NCBI GenBank assembly: GCA_019114885.1
Contig: DXEQ01000146.1
Location: forward strand, 1 to 9,693
DNA from: Candidatus Anaerobutyricum stercoripullorum
GTDB lineage: Bacteria > Bacillota > Clostridia > Lachnospirales > Lachnospiraceae
DNA: 9,693 bases
Direction: 5' to 3'
The notes beneath the pieces are model-generated. The model made no database searches. It worked only from the letters and a program-made list of their open reading frames with translations, and was not told the DNA's origin. The translations under genes and the position numbers were made by a program. Shown piece by piece: positions 6,918-9,693 of the stretch (within the stretch, counting starts at the first letter, position 1; each line of letters begins with the position of its first letter).

Positions 6918-7778
6918 ATGGCGACATTAGGAAACCCGCAGGAGACGATTGCGGTTCTTCAAAAATACGGATTTAATTTTCAGAAGAAGTTCGGGCAGAA
7001 CTTCCTGATTGATACCCGTGTGTTGGATAAGATCATCGCGGCGGCCGGAATCGGCCCGGATGACTTTGTGCTGGAGATCGGTCCCGGTATCGGCACCATG
7101 ACCCAGTATCTGGCCGAGGCGGCCAGAGAGGTGACGGCCGTGGAGATCGACAGGAATCTGATTCCGATTCTGGCCGATACGCTCTCGGATTACTCCAACG
7201 TGACAGTTATCAATGAGGATATCCTGAAAGTGGATATCGCGGCGCTGGCCCGGGAGAAAAACGGAGGAAAACCGATCAAGGTGGTGGCGAACCTGCCTTA
7301 CTATATCACCACCCCTATCATCATGGGACTGTTTGAGAGCGAAGTGCCGCTTTCCTCCATCACGGTGATGGTGCAGAAAGAGGTGGCGGACCGGATGCAG
7401 ACCGGCCCCGGCTCCAAAGACTACGGCGCGCTCTCTCTGGCAGTGCAGTATTACGCGAAGCCTTATATTGTGGCAAATGTACCGCCAAACTGCTTTATGC
7501 CCCGGCCGGCGGTGGGTTCTGCGGTCATCCGGCTGACCCGCCACGAAAAACCGCCGGTGTCCGTCCGGGACCCGCAGTTTATGTTCAAGCTGATCCGGGC
7601 TTCCTTCAATCAGCGGAGAAAAACGCTGCAGAACGGCCTGCATAATTCCGGTGAGCTGCAGATTCCGAAGGAGAAGGTGGTGCAGGCGCTGGAGCAGATG
7701 GGACTGCCGGCGTCCGTCCGGGGAGAGAAGCTGGACCTTTCGCAGTTTGCGAGACTTTCCGATCTGCTGATGGAGTAG
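6918..7778 (+). CDS. rsmA: 16S rRNA (adenine1518-N6/adenine1519-N6)-dimethyltransferase
   Basis: RsmA (KsgA) uses S-adenosylmethionine to dimethylate two adjacent adenosines in the 3'-terminal hairpin of 16S rRNA, a late check in 30S assembly. Loss of the enzyme gives kasugamycin resistance. The 286 residues show KKFGQNFL (23-30), the SAM-binding EIGPGIGT (53-60), the ribose-contact EID (76-78), the catalytic NLPYY (115-119), RPAVGSAV (about 186-193) and the C-terminal FNQRRKTL (220-227), so the protein looks complete. The start at 6918 has AAAAGGAG (6903-6910) seven bases upstream. An in-frame GTG at 6888 would add ten unlikely residues. RNase M5 (rnmV), which lies between tatD and ksgA in Bacillus, is absent here. 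Confidence 0.97.
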   Translation: MATLGNPQETIAVLQKYGFNFQKKFGQNFLIDTRVLDKIIAAAGIGPDDFVLEIGPGIGTMTQYLAEAAREVTAVEIDRNLIPILADTLSDYSNVTVINEDILKVDIAALAREKNGGKPIKVVANLPYYITTPIIMGLFESEVPLSSITVMVQKEVADRMQTGPGSKDYGALSLAVQYYAKPYIVANVPPNCFMPRPAVGSAVIRLTRHEKPPVSVRDPQFMFKLIRASFNQRRKTLQNGLHNSGELQIPKEKVVQALEQMGLPASVRGEKLDLSQFARLSDLLME

Positions 7779-7896
7779 GAAGTGAGCCGACGCGGACAAA
7801 AGCGGCGTGAAACTGTCTGTGTAAGAAGGGATTCGGAGCTTCATGAGACGCGTCCGGCAGCGGGGAGGAATAATCTGTGATACGGGGAATAGACTA

Positions 7897-7918
7897 ATGA
7901 AAAAAGGAGTTTTTTCAT
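7897..7918 (+). promoter_or_regulatory. Perfect hairpin with the Shine-Dalgarno in its loop
   Basis: ATGAAAAAA (7897-7905) and TTTTTTCAT (7910-7918) are perfect nine-base complements around a GGAG tetraloop (7906-7909). That GGAG is the ribosome binding site of the gene starting at 7917, and the first two bases of its start codon sit at the base of the stem. The stem is almost all A-U, so it would be weak and easily melted. Confidence 0.55.
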
Positions 7919-8990
7919 GGCCGAGTATTACAGAATCTTATCTTATCTGTATCGTTATGATAAAAAGACAAAAATGGACTGCCGGGGGTTCCTCAAGGCG
8001 GAACAGAAACGAAACGGTCTGAAAATCACTCTGCAGATTGACGATGAGCGGCTGATGGAAAACATAAGGCTGACGCTTTGCTTTTATGAGAAAGAAAAAG
8101 AACGGTGGAAGCTGCACCCTCTGGCCCGGCTGGAATCCGCAGGCCATCACGAGGAGACCGTCCTCTCCTACCCGGCGGAAACCTTGCCGGACGGCTTCGA
8201 TATCCGGAGACAGCACGGCGTTCTCCTGTTCTATCAGGAATTCTTCTTCTACGGCAGCGTCTGGATTGGCGACGAGATTCCGGTAGAAGAACTGTTGGCG
8301 GCATGGCCGTCGGAGGCGGACGCCGGGGAAGTGGAAAAAGAGGATGAACCGCCTGCCGGGGTAACGGAGGAAATGCCCGGGGCGGCGGAACCCGAGGATT
8401 GGGCGGACGCCAGGGCAGCGGAACCGGCCGATATATCAGGTCGGCGGGAGGAGATACCTCAGTCTGTCGATGAGCCGGAGAGTCCGGGTTATCAGGAAGA
8501 AGCCGGTACATTTGCTGAGGAAGCGGGGAAAGCCGATGTGCAAAACGCTGTTTCGGATTATCAGGAAGAGGCCGGTACATTTGCTGAAAAGAAGCCGGAA
8601 GAGCAGTTATCCACTGATTCGGGCGATCTGCTGCGGAATATGTGGATAGACACGGAAAAAAAGGCGAAGCCTGTGGATAACATTTTCAATCCGGCGTTCC
8701 GGAGCGGATACCAGATCTCGGCAGAGCAGTTAAAAGATCTGAGTCCGGAGGCGGGCAGCCTGTCCGACAATCAGTTTCTCGCCAAAGGATACTCCTCCTA
8801 CCATCATCTCCTGGCCGGGAAAGTTATCTACGGCGGGAGAGAGCGGTACTGCATCGGGGTTCCGGGTATTTATGAGAATCGAGAAAGGTATATGGCGCAG
8901 CTATATCAGTTTCCGGTATTTTTATCGCTGACGGAAAACCGGATCAAGACCGGAGGGTTCGGCTACTGGCTGCATCTGCTGCAGGAATAA
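7917..8990 (+). CDS. Uncharacterised two-domain protein with acidic repeat-bearing linker
   Basis: No function can be assigned to this 357-residue protein. Residues 1-130 look like a beta-rich domain (MAEYYRILSYLYRYDKKTK, then KITLQI, RLTLCFYE, GVLLFYQEFFFYGSVWIG) of a type I recall from other Lachnospiraceae hypothetical proteins. Residues 131-240 are Glu/Ala/Pro-rich, probably disordered, and hold YQEEAGTFAE twice (192-201, 215-224). Residues 241-357 form a second conserved-looking domain (FNPAFRSGYQIS, KGYSSYHHLLAGKV, YCIGVPGIYENRERYMAQLYQFP, GGFGYWLHLL). From memory that part resembles DUF6128, which I could not verify. There is no signal peptide or membrane segment, so it is probably cytosolic. 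The start is fixed by GGAG (7906-7909), seven bases upstream. It lies 138 bases after rsmA and about 90 before tadA, with no promoter or terminator seen in either gap. Confidence 0.85.
   Translation: MAEYYRILSYLYRYDKKTKMDCRGFLKAEQKRNGLKITLQIDDERLMENIRLTLCFYEKEKERWKLHPLARLESAGHHEETVLSYPAETLPDGFDIRRQHGVLLFYQEFFFYGSVWIGDEIPVEELLAAWPSEADAGEVEKEDEPPAGVTEEMPGAAEPEDWADARAAEPADISGRREEIPQSVDEPESPGYQEEAGTFAEEAGKADVQNAVSDYQEEAGTFAEKKPEEQLSTDSGDLLRNMWIDTEKKAKPVDNIFNPAFRSGYQISAEQLKDLSPEAGSLSDNQFLAKGYSSYHHLLAGKVIYGGRERYCIGVPGIYENRERYMAQLYQFPVFLSLTENRIKTGGFGYWLHLLQE
8489..8587 (+). repeat. Two 30-base direct repeats inside the uncharacterised gene
   Basis: The 30-base units at 8489-8518 and 8558-8587 differ at one position (GAAGAA versus GAAGAG) and repeat at 69 bases, which is 23 codons and keeps the frame. 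Each encodes YQEEAGTFAE and contains GCCGGTACATTTGC. The near-identity at the DNA level suggests a recent duplication. Slippage here would change linker length without breaking the protein. Confidence 0.9.
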
Positions 8991-9024
8991 GACGCGGCAG
9001 AGCCATGTGAGAGGCGAGAGGATG

Positions 9025-9059
9025 CGGCAGAAAACACAGCGCAAAACCTGCGTCTGCCG
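9025..9059 (+). repeat. Structured intergenic stretch ahead of tadA
   Basis: CGGCAG (9025-9030) can pair with CTGCCG (9054-9059). Inside, CGCA (9040-9043) pairs with TGCG (9049-9052), extendable by CAG/CTG across a one-base bulge as an alternative. No T-tract follows, so it is not a standard terminator. The motif GAYGCGGCAGA also occurs twice as a direct repeat (8991-9001, 9021-9031). The structure ends just before the likely tadA ribosome binding site at 9061-9065. Confidence 0.35.
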
Positions 9060-9076
9060 TGGGAGCAAGAGAAAGG

Positions 9077-9595
9077 ATGGACTGTCGGAAGATGAGAAAA
9101 TATACCGAAGATGAGAGATTTATGAAAGAGGCCATCCGCCAGGCCAGAAAGGCGGAAGCCATCGGCGACGTGCCCATCGGCTGCGTGATCGTCAGCGACG
9201 GAAAGATCATCGCCCGGGGCTACAATAAACGCAACAAAAACAAGACGGTGCTGGCCCACGCGGAGCTGCTCGCCATGAGCAAAGCCTGCAAAAAAGCAGG
9301 CGACTGGCGGCTGGAGGAATGTACCATGTACATCACGCTGGAACCCTGCCAGATGTGCGCCGGAGCCATCGTGCAGGCGAGAATCCCACGGGTGGTCATC
9401 GGCAGCATGAACCCGAAAGCCGGCTGCGGCGGTTCCATCCTGAACCTCCTTCAGATGGAGGAGTTCAACCATCAGGTGGACGTGACCCGAGGGGTGCTGG
9501 AAGAAGAATGTTCCAGGATGCTCTCCGACTTTTTCCGGAATCTGCGACGGAAGCAGAAAGAGGCAAAAAGGCAGGAGACAGAAGAAAAAAGATGA
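9077..9595 (+). CDS. tadA: tRNA-specific adenosine deaminase
   Basis: TadA deaminates the wobble adenosine of tRNA-Arg(ACG) to inosine, so one tRNA can read CGU, CGC and CGA. From the chosen start the protein has 172 residues. The zinc/catalytic HAE is at 61-63 (Glu as proton shuttle) and PCQMC at 90-94 gives the two cysteine ligands. The region TLEPCQMCAGAIVQARI and the tail GVLEEECSRMLSDFFRNLRR closely follow known TadA proteins; the last 15 residues are basic and probably flexible. The start is uncertain. ATG 9077 has GGGAG (9061-9065) 11 bases upstream, while ATG 9092 gives a more typical N-terminus (MRKYTEDERFMKEAIRQA) but a poorer site. An upstream GTG at 9059 overlaps the hairpin and is less likely. 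No separate promoter is visible, so it is probably read from upstream. Confidence 0.96.
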   Translation: MDCRKMRKYTEDERFMKEAIRQARKAEAIGDVPIGCVIVSDGKIIARGYNKRNKNKTVLAHAELLAMSKACKKAGDWRLEECTMYITLEPCQMCAGAIVQARIPRVVIGSMNPKAGCGGSILNLLQMEEFNHQVDVTRGVLEEECSRMLSDFFRNLRRKQKEAKRQETEEKR

Positions 9596-9607
9596 TAAGG
9601 AAATGTT

Positions 9608-9635
9608 TTGAAAGCATGGAGGACGGGTGTAAATA
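9608..9635 (+). promoter_or_regulatory. Weak candidate promoter at the right edge
   Basis: TTGAAA (9608-9613) is followed after 16 bases by TAAATA (9630-9635), three of six matches to TATAAT. It would start a transcript near 9642, running off the window. Beyond it lie GTCTTAC (9639-9645) and GTTAGAC (9674-9680), which pair at six of seven positions. The rest of 9596-9693 holds no convincing gene. Confidence 0.25.
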
Positions 9636-9693
9636 GTCGTCTTACTTTGCAGGGCTGAAGTGCTCCCCCTTTTGTTAGACAAAATAAAGGTCT

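Noticed and set aside
6130..7844. Long minus-strand open frames opposite tatD and rsmA (265 and 305 codons)
   Set aside because: They lie antisense to highly conserved genes and have His/Arg/Leu-rich composition typical of mirror frames. No family motif or good ribosome binding site was seen.
9592..9636. 14-codon frame overlapping the tadA stop as ATGA
   Set aside because: The nearest AGGAG is 14 bases away, the peptide is tiny and it runs through the candidate promoter. Coupling cannot be supported.
8963..9682. 239-codon minus-strand open frame opposite tadA
   Set aside because: It mirrors the tadA coding region, starts at a TTG with no convincing context and shows no recognisable domain.
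9636..9693. SRP RNA (ffs) called outright at the right edge
   Set aside because: Only a short GCAGGGCTGAA-like resemblance is present. The conserved GGGGAGGTAGCGG 5' region and the GNRA-capped helix are not in the window.

Overview
The window looks like chromosomal housekeeping DNA from a Clostridia-type Firmicute, most likely a gut Lachnospiraceae. The evidence is the metG-tatD-rsmA gene order, the strong AGGAGG ribosome binding sites, the TATAAT-type promoters and the protein sequences themselves. Base composition is moderate to fairly GC-rich in genes, with AT-rich control regions. No phage, transposon, CRISPR array, tRNA or rRNA was seen.

Left part, mainly minus strand (1-3834). The first 65 bases probably hold the tail of a plus-strand gene. 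It converges on pckA (ATP-dependent PEP carboxykinase), and a 13-bp terminator hairpin at 71-110 separates them. Upstream of pckA is a 270-base control region with a good promoter and several stacked inverted and direct repeats. Next, on the same strand, is a gene for a predicted secreted lipoprotein of the DUF885 family, a putative zinc peptidase.

Right part, plus strand (3921-9595). A divergent promoter drives metG (methionyl-tRNA synthetase with a C-terminal tRNA-binding domain). An intrinsic terminator or attenuator hairpin follows, and then tatD (metal-dependent DNase/hydrolase), rsmA/ksgA (16S rRNA dimethyladenosine transferase), an uncharacterised two-domain protein with an acidic repeat-bearing linker, and tadA (tRNA adenosine deaminase). 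The metG, rsmA and tadA products all serve translation: tRNA charging, 16S rRNA maturation and wobble inosine. The last 98 bases are non-coding and may hold a promoter for the next unit.

No clear new multi-gene system is present. The observations most worth checking are: (1) an 8-base word, GGTACATT/AATGTACC, that occurs eight times in different genes and reading contexts; (2) the layered repeats around the pckA promoter; (3) the terminator placed only 31 bases before tatD; (4) a perfect hairpin that displays the Shine-Dalgarno of the uncharacterised gene in its loop; and (5) that uncharacterised protein itself.
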